A stretch of 64,000 bases of DNA from assembly GCA_021234155.1 (NCBI GenBank), contig JAJEKV010000786.1, positions 1 to 64,000 on the forward strand, written 5' to 3'. Positions 44,799 through 58,145 of the stretch are shown here, piece after piece. The position numbers and the translations under genes were made by a program. The stretch's first letter is position 1; the number at the start of each line of letters is the position of its first letter. Under the pieces are notes generated by a model. The model was not told the origin of the DNA. It was given only the letters and a program-made list of their open reading frames with translations, and ran no database searches. This stretch comes from Isoetes taiwanensis. Taxonomy: Eukaryota; Streptophyta; Lycopodiopsida; Isoetales; Isoetaceae.

Positions 44799-45640
44799 CA
44801 TGGAGGGAGGAGATGACAACGCCGCAGTACAAATGCTAGGTCATACTGCAAAGAGTGCAGCAACAGTTGGGTTTGCTCCAGAACCAGATGCCTATCGCAA
44901 AGGATCCAGTAGCAGACGAGATTAACAAGATCCTTCGCAATGTCAAGCAAGAAAGGTTTACGAGAAAGGATGTCACAGGCGATGATGCAGATGCATGGCT
45001 CTGTGGCATAGAATTCTATTTTAGCGTAAAGAAGACGTCTGAGAAGCTGAAAGCTGTTATTGCGGATTTGCTACTCACCAGCTTTGCTAAGATTTGGTGG
45101 GACGATTATAAGAAGATCCATAAGCTTACCTTTGGAGATATTGATTGGGATGTGTTCCGAAAAGCTTTCCAGCTATATTACTTGCCTGTGGGATATAGAT
45201 TGGCGAAGATGCATGATTTCTTGAACTTGACGCAGACAAAATCGGTAGAAGATTATACCATTAAATTCCAGCAGTTGCAACCTTACGGACCTCCATTTGA
45301 ACCAGAACAGCTAGCAGACAAGTACATGAAGGGTTTGAAGCCAGAGTTGTCTGTTTTAATTGGAGGAGTAACGTATCCTAGTTTGGTGAAGCGACTAGAG
45401 CTGCCAAGTATAAGGAGGAGGTACTAAACGCATCATGGAAGAAGCGTACAAGTGATGATTTTGGGTGGAATCACCCCGATAACCGTCGTAAAAAAAGTGA
45501 AGCAATTATGATGTTGAAGAATACTAATGGAGAACAAACTCAATCGGAAGCGGATAAGATAAGGGATAAGTTAATGAGGGAAAACAAATGTTTTCACTGC
45601 CATTAGGTGGGTCATCGAGTAAGAGATTGTCCGGAGAAAA
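44799..45640 (+). pseudogene. Ty3/gypsy gag
   Basis: ATG at 44799 (MEGGDDNAAVQMLGHTAKS), then a frameshift near 44855 into QQQLGLLQNQMPIAKDPVAD. The retrotransposon gag domain follows: DADAWLCGIEFYFSVKK, WWDDYKKIHK, WDVFRKAFQLYYLP, DYTIKFQQLQPY, KYMKGLKPELSVLIGG, to a stop at 45425. A zinc knuckle at about 45586-45638 (KCFHCH, stop, VGHRVRDCP) retains the CCHC residues but has a TAG inside it. It is inactive. Confidence 0.85.
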
Positions 45641-46200
45641 TACAGGAACGCAGGACCACTTATGGAATATCCAATCCGCGGAATGAAAATACTTCAAAGG
45701 GTAATCGAGGAAAACAGACCATGTATGCTCGAGCCATTACTATTGGAGATGTGGCCCAGGAACCCATGCGCGTGTATGCAGCTGTCGATGGGAGTCAGCA
45801 TACGGCTCAAACTGGAGTAATTCATGTGCCAGGTAAAATTCTTGAGTATCCAATTAAATTTTTGATTGATTGTGGCAGCACCAATAGTTTTACATCGCCA
45901 AAGATTGTTCAACAACTGGAATTCCCCAGTGAAGATCACGCAATACGAAGTGTAGAAATGGCTGATGGAAAGATCAAGTTCACCCAAGCTCTTATGCCGA
46001 TTTGTGATTTTCCATCTAAGGTTGACTTTGAGGTATTAAGTCTAGGACAGTATCAAGCTATTTTAGGTATAGATTGGTTGAAACAAAATCGTGCCCTGAT
46101 TGACTATGAGAAGGAGATAGTATGGTGTCGGCCAGAACCGGATGTGGAAGTTAAGCTTAGGAAGATGTTTGGTAGGATAGCTCTTTGGATAGACACGGAA
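45640..46200 (+). pseudogene. Ty3/gypsy protease
   Basis: The open frame carries KFLIDCGSTNSFTSPK, the aspartic protease motif with Cys in place of the usual Ser/Thr after the catalytic Asp. It continues with QYQAILGIDWLKQNRALIDY (second hallmark ILGIDWL), as in gypsy proteases. The same frame runs on to 46236 through unrelated residues. Confidence 0.85.
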
Positions 46201-46307
46201 AGATGTCCAAGTGCTCCTTTTTCCAGCATCGTATGACTTATCTAGGACATGTTATCTCAGAAAAGGGTTCAAAGGGAATTGAACCCAATCCAAGCAAAGT
46301 GGATGCC
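46201..46307 (+). pseudogene. Ty3/gypsy RT remnant
   Basis: Right after the protease, KCSFFQHRMTYLGHVISEKG and PNPSKVDAV appear; these belong to the late RT (after YxDD). So most of RT is deleted. The trace is cut exactly where repeat B begins. Confidence 0.8.
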
Positions 46308-47940
46308 GTTATTAGAAAATAGACACCATTTGTTTTTTAAATAGCTGTTGTTTTTGCTGTGGCAAAAAAAAAAAAAAAAAAAAAAAACCAACATGTGGCC
46401 TCTTCTTTCACATTTACAAAACAACTAGTTTTAATGATAACAACAAAGGCCTTATTTGTTATTGCTTATTGCTCTTATTGATCCAATTTTGCTCTTATTT
46501 ATTTTACAAAAGCCTTTTAGGAATCGAGCCCAAACAAGTTATTAGAATCCAAACCCTAACATTAAATTAAAACAGGTCCAAAACATTAAATTAATGGTTA
46601 AGGTTAAAACAGAATGGTTAAGGTTCAAAACATTTAACTAATGTGATTTCACTGCTTTAAAAATAATGTGATTTCAATGCTTTAAGGTTAAAAACACTGT
46701 AGCCAGGTGTTGACTTAGTTACTGTAGCACAATTGACTGTGCTAACTGGATGTGTGCTAACTGGATGTCTTCAATCAACTGGGCTAATTGGATTTCTTCA
46801 ATGCTAGATTAAATACTGAGGTAAACATGTGCAACCATAAAATATAAAGTAGAAGTCAAAATGGCTTCTTGTTAGACAATGAATTGCATCAGCTACAAAA
46901 GGGAAGAAAAATGAATTACAGAAGCCCTCGCAATAAATCCTGAGCTGTCACGCAAAATAGATGCCATTCACCCTGCAACAGAATAGCCATTAGTCTAAGA
47001 TTTGAGTTATAAAACATGCAAAAGGAAAGGACTTACTGAGATAATCTGGAATGAGCACTCCTTTTATAGTTCGATCAGGGCGAAAAGGAGTAATGGAGTT
47101 TGCAGAAATCACAGGAGCAATGGAGTTTATAGAAATTGCCACCTATTCGTGTTTGCATTGTTTAACCAGGTTATCCTGGCCGGACATCGCAATAGCTATT
47201 TGATTAGAATTCATTAAATAGGACAGAACAAAGCTTAGAAAATAAACCTCTAAGAAAGCTGCCGGATTTGCCATCACCATAGCCAAGGGAGCTTCGCCAC
47301 AAAAAAACTTGAACGCCATGATAGAAGGCGGTGTGAAGGAAAAGTAGCCGCCATGGATGTGTGCTTCTGTCGGATCCGACATGGCTGTGCACGCAAATGC
47401 CCTAAGCACGGGAAACCGGCCTAATAATTCGACCAATAGGATGAAACTAGGAGGATCTCCATCTTAACCGTCCATCTTTTCCGAAATTTGGACCATCCAT
47501 TCCTTTAGTCCAACCAATAGGATAACACTATGAAGATTGTAATCTCGGCCATCCACCTCTGTCGAAATCTGGGTCGTCCATCTGGGCTAGTTTTTTCACT
47601 ACATAGTTTAATTCTTATTTTCATTTCAACATCTGACACCATTACTTTTTGCGGGGATATTTTCCCTATGGGGATATTTTTTCCTATGGGTCCTGCTATA
47701 TTCAGGCCATATTGCCCTGGCTAAATTGGCCAGGACGTGCGCTGTGCGCACGCCCTTGCTATATTGGTCATGGCCATATGGCCCTCACATTTTCCATATT
47801 AAACTGAAACACTACGATTGCAGACTATAAATTAGCCCAGCATTCGTTTTAGCTTTTCTTTATTACACAAACAATTATGCAAGATTTAAAAGAGGCCATA
47901 GCTATAAAAGGACCAAGATACAAAGCAGCCATTGCCATAG
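46308..47940. repeat. Long direct repeat B (1.63 kb)
   Basis: Uninterrupted counterpart of repeat A (40245-41016 plus 43612-44474), with only small changes. A and B bracket the gypsy gag-protease, which suggests degraded LTRs or a segmental duplication. No TG...CA ends, primer site or polypurine tract could be placed at the borders. Confidence 0.88.
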
Positions 47941-48597
47941 TTGCTCAACAGGGCAAAGCGACAAATAAACATACCCATGCTTACATTCTCAATAGTTGAA
48001 TTCCATTCACAATGAGTTAAGAATTCCCAAATTGCCCTATGCCTTAGGCCTTCGAGTTTGTCAAGTCATATGATGGAATGAAATTTCATTTCCCTTCTTG
48101 TGATTCACATGGACGATTCATGAAGAAAGTTGTTAAATTTCTTGAGTTGCTAAATCTCTTGTTGAATCTCGTAAGTCCAAATTGAGAGCTTCTAACTCTA
48201 CAACATTTCGAACAGACTAGGAGGAAAGGAAATGAATATCACAAGGTGATATGCATGTCCAATAATACGGGCGCCATATAACATAAGGCAAACTTGTGGG
48301 GCATGATATGATCAATCCTAGGTCCTTTGCACTTCTAGAATGATTCTCTGGATAACCATTGAAATATTCCTTACAAAGTCGGGTCTACAAACCCATAGGA
48401 AATAAATGTTTATAATGGAATCTTGATGTTGTTACACTTGTCATGCCAGCAAAGAGCATGGAAAAAATGATGTGGCCCTCCAATTGTTGACATGGCATGC
48501 CAAGTAAGCAAGGTCAAGTTTTGACTAGGCCACTAATAAAAAGATGACATCTTTGGTTTTTCATGGGGTGACGTTGGCAAATTTTGGGTGACATGGC
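47941..48597. other. No recognisable gene
   Basis: Anonymous sequence; no frame with family resemblance. Confidence 0.55.
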
Positions 48598-49170
48598 ACC
48601 TAGTGACTCCAACATGTCAAGATGGCTCAAACATGCCACCTAGGCTCCAACATGACAAGGTGGCTCAACCATACCACGTGGGCTCCAACTTGCCAATATG
48701 GCTCAAACACGGCACCTAGGCTCCAACATGCCAAGGTGGCTCAAACATGCCACCTACGCTGCAACATGCCAAGGTGGCTTCAACATGCCACCTAGGGTCC
48801 AACATGCCAAGGTGGCTCAAACATGCCACCTAGGCTCCAACATGCCAAGGTGGCTCAACCATGCCACGTGGACTCCAACGTGCCAAGGTGGCCCAAATAT
48901 GCCACCTACGCTCCAACATGCCAAGGTGGCTCAAACATGCACATGGGCTCCAACATGCCACCTAGGCTCCAACATGCCAAGGTGTCTCAAACATGCCACC
49001 TAGGCTCCAACATGCCAAGGTAGCTCAACCATACCACGCGGGCTCCAACATGCCACCTACGCTCCAACATGCCAAGGTGGCTCAAATATGCCACGTGCTC
49101 TAACATGCCACCTAGTTGGCACGAACATGCCACGTGGGCTCCAACATGCCAAGGTGGGTCAACCATGCCA
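48598..49170. repeat. Minisatellite, 38-bp unit, about 14-15 copies
   Basis: The unit is close to ctccaacatgccaaggtggc followed by tcaaacatgccacctacg. Units differ by a few bases and some are shortened (about 48935-48960 and 49095-49130). As 38 is not a multiple of three, the three frames follow one another and give a 101-codon frame of NMPRWLKHAT / GGFNMPPRVQ type, which I regard as a by-product of the repeat. Confidence 0.93.
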
Positions 49171-49208
49171 TTTAGCCTAGGACTCTTAGGTTGGCCACAT
49201 GATCGAAA

Positions 49209-49292
49209 AAAAATTGTCTCTCGCGCTATACGGCGAGAGACAATTTTTATACCGTATAGGCCGAGAGAAGATGGGAGATGAGCTTCTCTCGG
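49209..49292. repeat. Two consecutive hairpins at the edge of the PIF/Harbinger element
   Basis: Hairpin 1: aaaaattgtctctcgc (49209-49224) and its perfect complement gcgagagacaattttt (49233-49248), with an 8-base loop. Hairpin 2: ccgagagaag (49261-49270) with cttctctcgg (49283-49292). Words ctatacgg and ccgtatag in the first loop and between the hairpins are also mutually inverted. Confidence 0.85.
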
Positions 49293-49509
49293 GCCTTAAC
49301 AGCGGCCGTTTCGAGTTGTTTCTCCCTCCCCGCCGGAATTTTTCCCTCTAATTTGTCTCCGGCTGGCCATCCCATATGGGATATTTCTTTTCTCATTCGA
49401 TCTTCAAAATGAGTGATATGGGATATTTCGAGCTCGTCTTCCCGCGTCCCTTTTCCATTCGAAATCTCTGAAAAATCCATCCCTCACACCTTTGAGGCAG
49501 GAACCGCGT

Positions 49510-50748
49510 CTTTCAAGCATGGATCTGGTAATTTTAGGTATGATTGCAATGCTTTTTAGGGCTATTTTGCTAGGTTTAGCAATGCAGAAGTTCTGCTTGG
49601 ATCTCATTCAAGAGAACGAACTGGAAGATCCTATGGCAATAGTCGAGGAAGAAGAGTTCGAAGAAGACAACACTAGTTTTCAATGTGCATCTTCAATCTT
49701 GCTCTTGGCTGCAACCTCTCGACTAAGAAGACCACCGAGAAGATTCTGGACATTGACAATCATGCTTGGAATTGCCTTCCCTCATTTGAAGATGATATGT
49801 GGCATCAGTTTTACAGAATGAAGAGAAGGTCATTTGAAAAATTGGTTGGCCTGATTGTGCCATACCTGATCAGGCCATGCCAGAAAGTTAGGCCCCCTGT
49901 AGATCTCAGGAAAGCAGTAGCCATGAAACTCTACTTTCTTGCTCATGGAGAGATGCCATTGCATGTTGGCCAAAGGTTTTATGTTGGAAAGGCCATAGTC
50001 CGTAAAAGACACCAAGAAAGTGACTTTAGTTTTAGCATCCAAGACCATGCTTTACAAAAGATTTGTTGCCTTACCCCTGGGTCAAAGTCTACTTGATATC
50101 ATGAAGGAATTTGAAGATGCCACAGTGCGCCTAATATTTTTGGTCTTTGTTGATGGTTCTCACATATTTCGCATGTAAAGCCATGGAGAAAAGACAAAGG
50201 GGATGATTACTACAAGACACACAAGAGACATTCTGCCTCATGCAAGGTGTAGTAACACACTCTCGAATATTTGTCAATGTATGTGTTAGTAGAACAGGTT
50301 ACCAGGCATGATTCCAATCGAGTTTAAGAAGAGCCTATTGTACAAGAGGCTAGCATCAAAACAGATTTTGCAGGAACCTATTGTTCAAATGACAGGAAAA
50401 AAGATTAACAGGAGAGGAGAACTACTGGATGCAGATGTAACAGTTAGTATACCTCCAATGCTTTTGGGGGATTCAGTTTATCCAAGCAGAAGGTTTTTGA
50501 TTAAGGTTTTTCCAGATGGCACGGGTGCTTCTGGCAGGTTCAATAAGAGGATTTGCAAGGGCAGGGTTTGTGTTGAGAATGGATTTGGTATAGTGAAAGA
50601 GAAATTCAGAATTTTGAAAGCTCTGCCTATTCATGTTGGTAGGGCACCCAAGATTATTCATGCTGCCTGTGTGTTGTGGAATTTCTGCATAATGGAAGAC
50701 CTAGATTTGGACATGCAGCAGACCGAGGACTTGTGTCAAAAGGATTGA
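49510..50748 (+). pseudogene. PIF/Harbinger (HARBI1-like) transposase
   Basis: An N-terminal frame at 49519 on is followed, after a shift, by NHAWNCLPSFEDDMWHQFYR, MKRRSFEKLVGLIVPYL, PPVDLRKAVAMKLYFLAHGE. After another shift FVDGSHIF carries the first catalytic Asp (about 50147). Then KPWRKDKGDDYYKTHKRHSA, VVTHSRIFVNVCVSRTGYQ, a HDSN-type second Asp (about 50310), LLGDSVYPSRRFLIKVF, FNKRICKGRVCVENGFGIVK with the catalytic Glu (VENGFG, about 50574) and CVLWNFCI. At least three frame breaks and two stops. It cut and pasted the element together with its Myb-like partner. Confidence 0.88.
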
Positions 50749-51571
50749 AAGCACTCGGAGTATCTCTGCCAGAATTTTTTTCTTGTGCACTTGAATTGTC
50801 TTTGCTACCATTTGCTTCATTTGCAACAGGGGACACAGGGTTATCATCTGCAACGTTTACAAAGAAGCATTTGTTCCAATTGTCTCATAGAATGCATCAG
50901 ACATGTAGGTATTTGGAAACATATCAGCATCCGGAATGCCTCGGCCCCAAACTCCCCATCATCCCACACTGGAATGTCTCTCTCATTAGTAACTCCATGT
51001 TTCAGATCTTCCATAGCTTCAAACCAAGGCGGTGTAGATGGTTCTGATCCAGTTCTCTCGAGATGCCTCTTTTTCATCCCTCGAATTTGATCGCAATTTA
51101 TTCCACTTGTTCCTTAACTGTCTCAAATCTTCAAGCCCATGAACGTGGGTTGTAATTTCAACATAATCTCTCCATTGCCCTCAAGAAAGATTAATACTAC
51201 CATTATTGTGCACCTTGTACTCCTTCATCAAAGCAAGCATGGTGGAGATTGCATTGTCGAACCAATCAACCGGATTTTTCCTTTTCTTGGCGGGTTGATA
51301 GCAAATGCAATTGCTATCGTGCACAACTAAGGCTAATTCATTGGGGAGGGGTTCAGATTGAACCTCACGCAATCCATCTTCCTGCTGATCCCTCTTCTTT
51401 CCCCCTTGCAATGCCATTGGAAACCCGATGCGGGTTCAGAATTTATCTCAATGGCCCTGATTGGGAAACCCGATCCGATCATCCGTTTAGTTCTTCTAGA
51501 AACCAATTTTCGCTCCTGGGAATGAAAGGCTTCTTAGCATTCGGCATGGAGGATTTGGTTGCCTTTGTCAT
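50700..51571 (-). pseudogene. PIF/Harbinger ORF1, Myb/SANT-like DNA-binding protein
   Basis: The likely start is the ATG at 51571 (MTKATKSSMPNAKKPFIP, then ENWFLEEL). A stop follows within 30 codons, and the reading resumes with GKKRDQQEDGL, CICYQPAKKRKNPVDWFDNA, STMLALMKEYKVH. After a stop near 51182 come QWRDYVEITTHVHGLEDLRQ and LRNKWNKLRSN, the helix signature of trihelix/Myb-SANT domains. Further shifted frames have STPPWFEAMEDL and, near 50830-50700, a Ser/Asn-rich end. It overlaps the end of the transposase on the other strand. Assignment rests on the RNKWN-type helix and the position. Confidence 0.6.
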
Positions 51572-51640
51572 ATTCTTGAGACAATTTGTGTCCGATATTT
51601 TGATCTATTAGATGCTAACAAAATGCCTATCACCAAAGCA

Positions 51641-53894
<2,254 letters not shown>

Positions 53895-53903
<9 letters not shown>

Positions 53904-54060
53904 TTAGTAGAATACGTCTGAGTTCACACCACCTTGGTATTGAAGTTGGACGATGGGGTAGGACCATTCCAAGAGAAATGAGAGAGTGTAAAGTTTGTGG
54001 AAGTGGTAAAGTAGAAGATGAAGAACATGTCTTTCTTTGAGATGCCCCACATACAAATTG
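53895..54060 (+). pseudogene. LINE ORF2 C-terminal zinc finger
   Basis: After a one-base frameshift at about 53895-53903 the protein continues with HMISRIRLSSHHLGIEVGRW, ECKVCGSGKVEDEEHVFL, then a TGA where the last cysteine would follow, and DAPHTN. The CxxC...H pattern is like the terminal zinc finger of several LINE ORF2 proteins. Confidence 0.75.
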
Positions 54061-54324
54061 ATGCGAGATCGTTTTGACATTGAAGCAAATGATCTTACAA
54101 CATTTTTCTCACTTCAGGTGATAAAAATAGGCTCTTTCATTATTGATGTGTTGACATCTGAGGAGACTAATGTACATATTGTGAACACTTGATTAGATGA
54201 TAGTGAAGAAGAGGCGAGTGAGGGAGTTAGATGAGGCGAGACTCATCAGCTGTTTTATCAAGATATGTAAATTTTTGTCTATAGGCACGAGGAGGCCTCC
54301 CCGGACATAATACATTTCATATCA

Positions 54325-54768
<444 letters not shown>

Positions 54769-55895
54769 TTGCATGCGGATCAGGGTTTAGAAGGAATTAA
54801 GAAAGACAAAAATAATCAATATTTATGGCTGAAAATTCTAGGAGCAGGAACCACTTTTTACGTGGCTGTATGCTATTATGTCTCGAGACACAAACAAATG
54901 TACAAAGATTCAGAAGCATCTAGTGAAGATTTGTTCTTTGAGCTGGAACAAGATATTATGAAGTACCAAGAGAAAGGGGATATCATATTGACAGGAGATT
55001 TTAACTGCAGAACTGGAATGAAGCAAGCCACAGCATACACCGGAAACCATGATCCGCTCTGGTTGGATGTAATGGATGATGAAGAGCTGAGGTCACAAGG
55101 ATGGCATAGGAATTCTAAAGATTCCATTATTACTAGATCTGGAAGACAACTGCTTAACCTATGCTGCAGCACTGATCTTCTCATATGCAATGGTATGGAA
55201 AAATTCCCTACGACAGCTAAATGCACGTGCAGAGAGAGAAGTGTGGTGGATTACATAATTACGTCCAGTAAAACACTGGACAAGATTACTGATTTACAAT
55301 TATGGATGAGCAGGTGGAATCTGACCATGCGCCGTTAATTTTCACACTGCCTACCATTGTAACTCCTTCAAAACACATGCCACCTTCACAAACCCTGGAG
55401 GTAAAACTGAATCCGCGGAAGGCTGATAAATACAAAGAGATGGTGGAGGAAAAACTTGCAGAGATGAATCTGGATAAAGATGTCAATGACATGAGCATAG
55501 ACTTGCATAGAATCCTGACGGAATCTGCAAGAGAATGTTTTGTTTCCCAAAGGGTCCATAAAGGATTAAAGTGCAACTCTTGGTACGATCATGAATGCCG
55601 AGATGCTAAGAAAAAGCTAAGAAGGTGTAGTGCTATCCAGAGGGGAGCATGTAAAAAAGAATATAGAAGCCTGGTTAGACTGAAAAAAAGAAGATTTGTC
55701 AGGAGACAGCAAGAGACACTCCTTGATCAATATCTTGTAGAGCCTAAGCTCTTTTGGAGTAAGCTGAAGCAAGCAAAACAGGTAGTGCAATTATATCACG
55801 ATGACGCTATCCCAGAGGAAGTCAAGGTGCAATCTGATCTTGCATTCATAAAGGAAGAAGGTAGCGGAAGGTATTATGAACTTGGCAAATGGTAA
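54769..55895 (+). pseudogene. LINE endonuclease and linker
   Basis: GIKKDKNNQYLWLKIL, TFYVAVCYY, DIILTGDFNCRTGMKQ (catalytic DxN), ITRSGRQLLNLC, LLICNGMEKFP, RSVVDYIITSS. A frameshift near 55310 leads to VESDHAPLIF (the SDHxP catalytic block). The linker has SWYDHECRDAKKKLRR, LVRLKKRRFVRRQQ and EPKLFWSKLKQ. The first part of the domain, with the first catalytic residues, is missing at the 5' end. A second shift near 55860 leads to the RT. Confidence 0.88.
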
Positions 55896-56502
55896 GGCAA
55901 GAGACTCATATGGTTTATGTGCGGAACACTTGAAGTGGGCAGGGGATAGTGTGAATGAAATAGTTGCAAAGATGTTTACAGCAGCCATGAGAGCAGGATT
56001 CCCTCAAACATGGCAACGGAATAGAGTGGTTCCGATACATAAAAGCGGCCCGATGACAGAAGCAAATAATTATAGAACACTTATGGTAAGTAGTCTCTTC
56101 TCGAAACTATTTGCAACTATTATAGAGAGAAAAGTTAGTGACTGGGCTGAAAGACATGGAAAGAGGGCAGAATCCCAGGCTGGTTTTCGACAGAATAGAT
56201 CTACCATAGATCACTTGCTTGCTTTGAAAACTATTTTTGATTCCGTAAAAGGCACTAAAAAGCCAGTTTATATATGTTTCATTGACTTTAAGAAAGCATT
56301 TGATAAAGTGCCGAGATCAAAGCTTTGAAAAAGAGTGGCAAAATTGCAGGTTCCAAAACATCTGCAAGAGGCAATCCGTATATTGTATGAAAAGGTGTTT
56401 GTACAGTTATCTATGCCTTTCTCATTGGATGTGCAGGAGATAACAGAAAGCAACGTCAGAGTAAAACAAGGATGCCCAATGTCCCCGACCTTATTTAGGT
56501 TC
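55876..56502 (+). pseudogene. LINE reverse transcriptase, truncated
   Basis: NLANGKARDSYGLCAEHLKW, RVVPIHKSGPMTEANNYRTL, SQAGFRQNRSTIDHLLALKT, ICFIDFKKAFDKVPRSKL, a TGA at 56326, then VPKHLQEAIRILYEKVFVQL and VKQGCPMSPTLF. It is clearly the same family as the RT at 52-54 kb. Confidence 0.9.
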
Positions 56503-58145
56503 CAGACTTCTTGATCTCCATTGCCAATGGATTAGGGTTGCACCTTGCTCATTCGATTACCAATGGTCCTCGTATTTGTATTCCCTTCCTGCTGAGGCTT
56601 CCCTCCCCAAGTTTGTGGTTGTTAGAAGTGGTCCACTCTTTTTTAAATATAAATTATCTTTGCTTAATGGCCTAGAGCTTGCCAATATGTTTCCTGATGT
56701 TGAGGCCTTCTCTGCTTATCGTGTGCACAGACCCTCCATTCCCATCCCTCCTCCTACTTCTGTCTCCCCTACTTCTACTTTCCCTCCCTAACGCCATCCC
56801 TACTCCGGTTCCTCGCACTGTCCTTGCCATCACCCCTTCTTTGTCTTCTACCTAGCCATTGGCACACTCCCCAGCCCCATAATTATCTTCCTTCCGACCC
56901 GGCAAGAGAGGCTGGACATGATTGCACACAAGCAAGGCGCATTGAAGAAGAATGGTCCATTGCCCGCATGAAAAAGCCGCCGGAGGAGGAATAGCCGGCT
57001 CCACAACCATACGCATCTGCTTCCCCTAACCCTGTTGAGCCAACTCTCTCTCACCATCCTTCTTGGCGTCCAATAGCATCGCGCCCAAATTGGGCTGATC
57101 AAGTGGAGAATGAGTCTCATATACAAGTTGATATGGACTTAGAACATCCTCCACGCCCACCTTGATCAATGAAGTTAATCTCACGGAATGTGCTGGGGTT
57201 GCCTCCTCCCCTACTAAAAGGAGCAAGGTTGTCCATGGCCACGACTAGGTGGGACTCAGATTTCATTTGTTTGCAAGAGCATAAATGCAAGAAAGAGGAT
57301 GCCTACAAAGTTTCTTCTTGAATAATCAATAGGCAATACAATGTTCGCGGTGTACCGCAGACCGGCAAAGGCTGGTGTCCCTACAAACATGGAGGAGGGC
57401 GATTCCGGTGTCATTTACTCAAAGGTTGATGATTTGGCCTAAGTGGACCATAGTCAAGTGGTTTGATAAAGGGCAAGAATGGGGATTGGTTAATGTGTAT
57501 CGCATAATCGACCACGTCAGAGAGGCACATTGTGGGCTTCTTTGCATTCCAAATTATTGAGATTAGACTCCCCTGTTGCATGGATCATGGTGGGTGATTT
57601 TAACATGGTTGAGCTTGAGCAAGACGGATGTGGAGAGGTGCGAGATAGTCGGTGGCTTTGAGCGGGAGCAATGGCACCGCTTAATGCAAGATTGTGGCTT
57701 CATAGAAGTTGAGGGTCCCTCAAGTTTTACTTGGTGTAATGGCTGGTTGGGTGGTGGTAGAGCATATGCAAGACATGATAGAGGCTACTATAATGCTTTG
57801 GTAGCAACCCCTTTGTTGCTTTTCATCGTGAGAACGTTGAATCTTGCAATTTCTGACCATAATCCACGTATTTCTCTTGCTCTCATACGGTGGTGCATGT
57901 TGCCTCTAAGACATATTTTCAAATTTGAATACATTTTTCTTGAAGGATGATGATTTTGTGGCAGTCAGACAAAGCGTGGTTCACTTCTTTCTCTCGACAG
58001 GGGCATGGCGGTATTGTTGATGCTCGGCCGCTGCGGAAGTCTTTGCTAAAGGTTGGGGTCGTGAACGGGCTTCTGCTAACCGGAGCCTTCTGCTGGCTCT
58101 TTATCGACAACTTGAGGCATGCAGGTCTGTTGCCCCATCAGATGG
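56503..58145 (+). mobile_element. L1-type plant LINE fragment (ORF1 end and endonuclease)
   Basis: The first part (56503-57165) has an ORF1-like remnant (ASLPKFVVVRSGPLFFKYKL) and a linker (RRIEEEWSIARMKKPP, then PNWADQVENESHIQVDMDLE), with stops. ORF2 starts near 57169 with MKLISRNVLGLPPPLLKGA, DFICLQEHKC, VGDFNMVE, FIEVEGPSSFTWCNGWLGG and ISDHNPRISL, the usual plant L1 endonuclease order (catalytic E, DFN, SDH). Frames shift repeatedly. The gypsy LTR at 58146 ends the trace. Confidence 0.8.

Larger units (their letters stand above)
49300..51640. mobile_element. PIF/Harbinger transposon (decayed); limits uncertain
   Basis: A plus-strand DDE transposase and a convergent minus-strand Myb/SANT-like ORF form the usual two-gene PIF/Harbinger layout. 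The ends are not defined: I did not find matching terminal inverted repeats with TWA duplications. The hairpins at 49209-49292 may mark the left margin. Confidence 0.75.
54769..56502 (+). mobile_element. Second copy of the non-L1 LINE (endonuclease to mid-RT)
   Basis: The 5' end enters inside the endonuclease. Endonuclease and RT parts follow in three frames. The element stops abruptly at about 56502, after VKQGCPMSPTLF, where L1-type sequence begins. The YADD block is therefore missing. Confidence 0.88.

Noticed and set aside
48598-49170. CRISPR-like array
   Set aside because: The whole 38-bp unit is repeated without unique spacers, and the context is a plant nuclear genome; it is a minisatellite.
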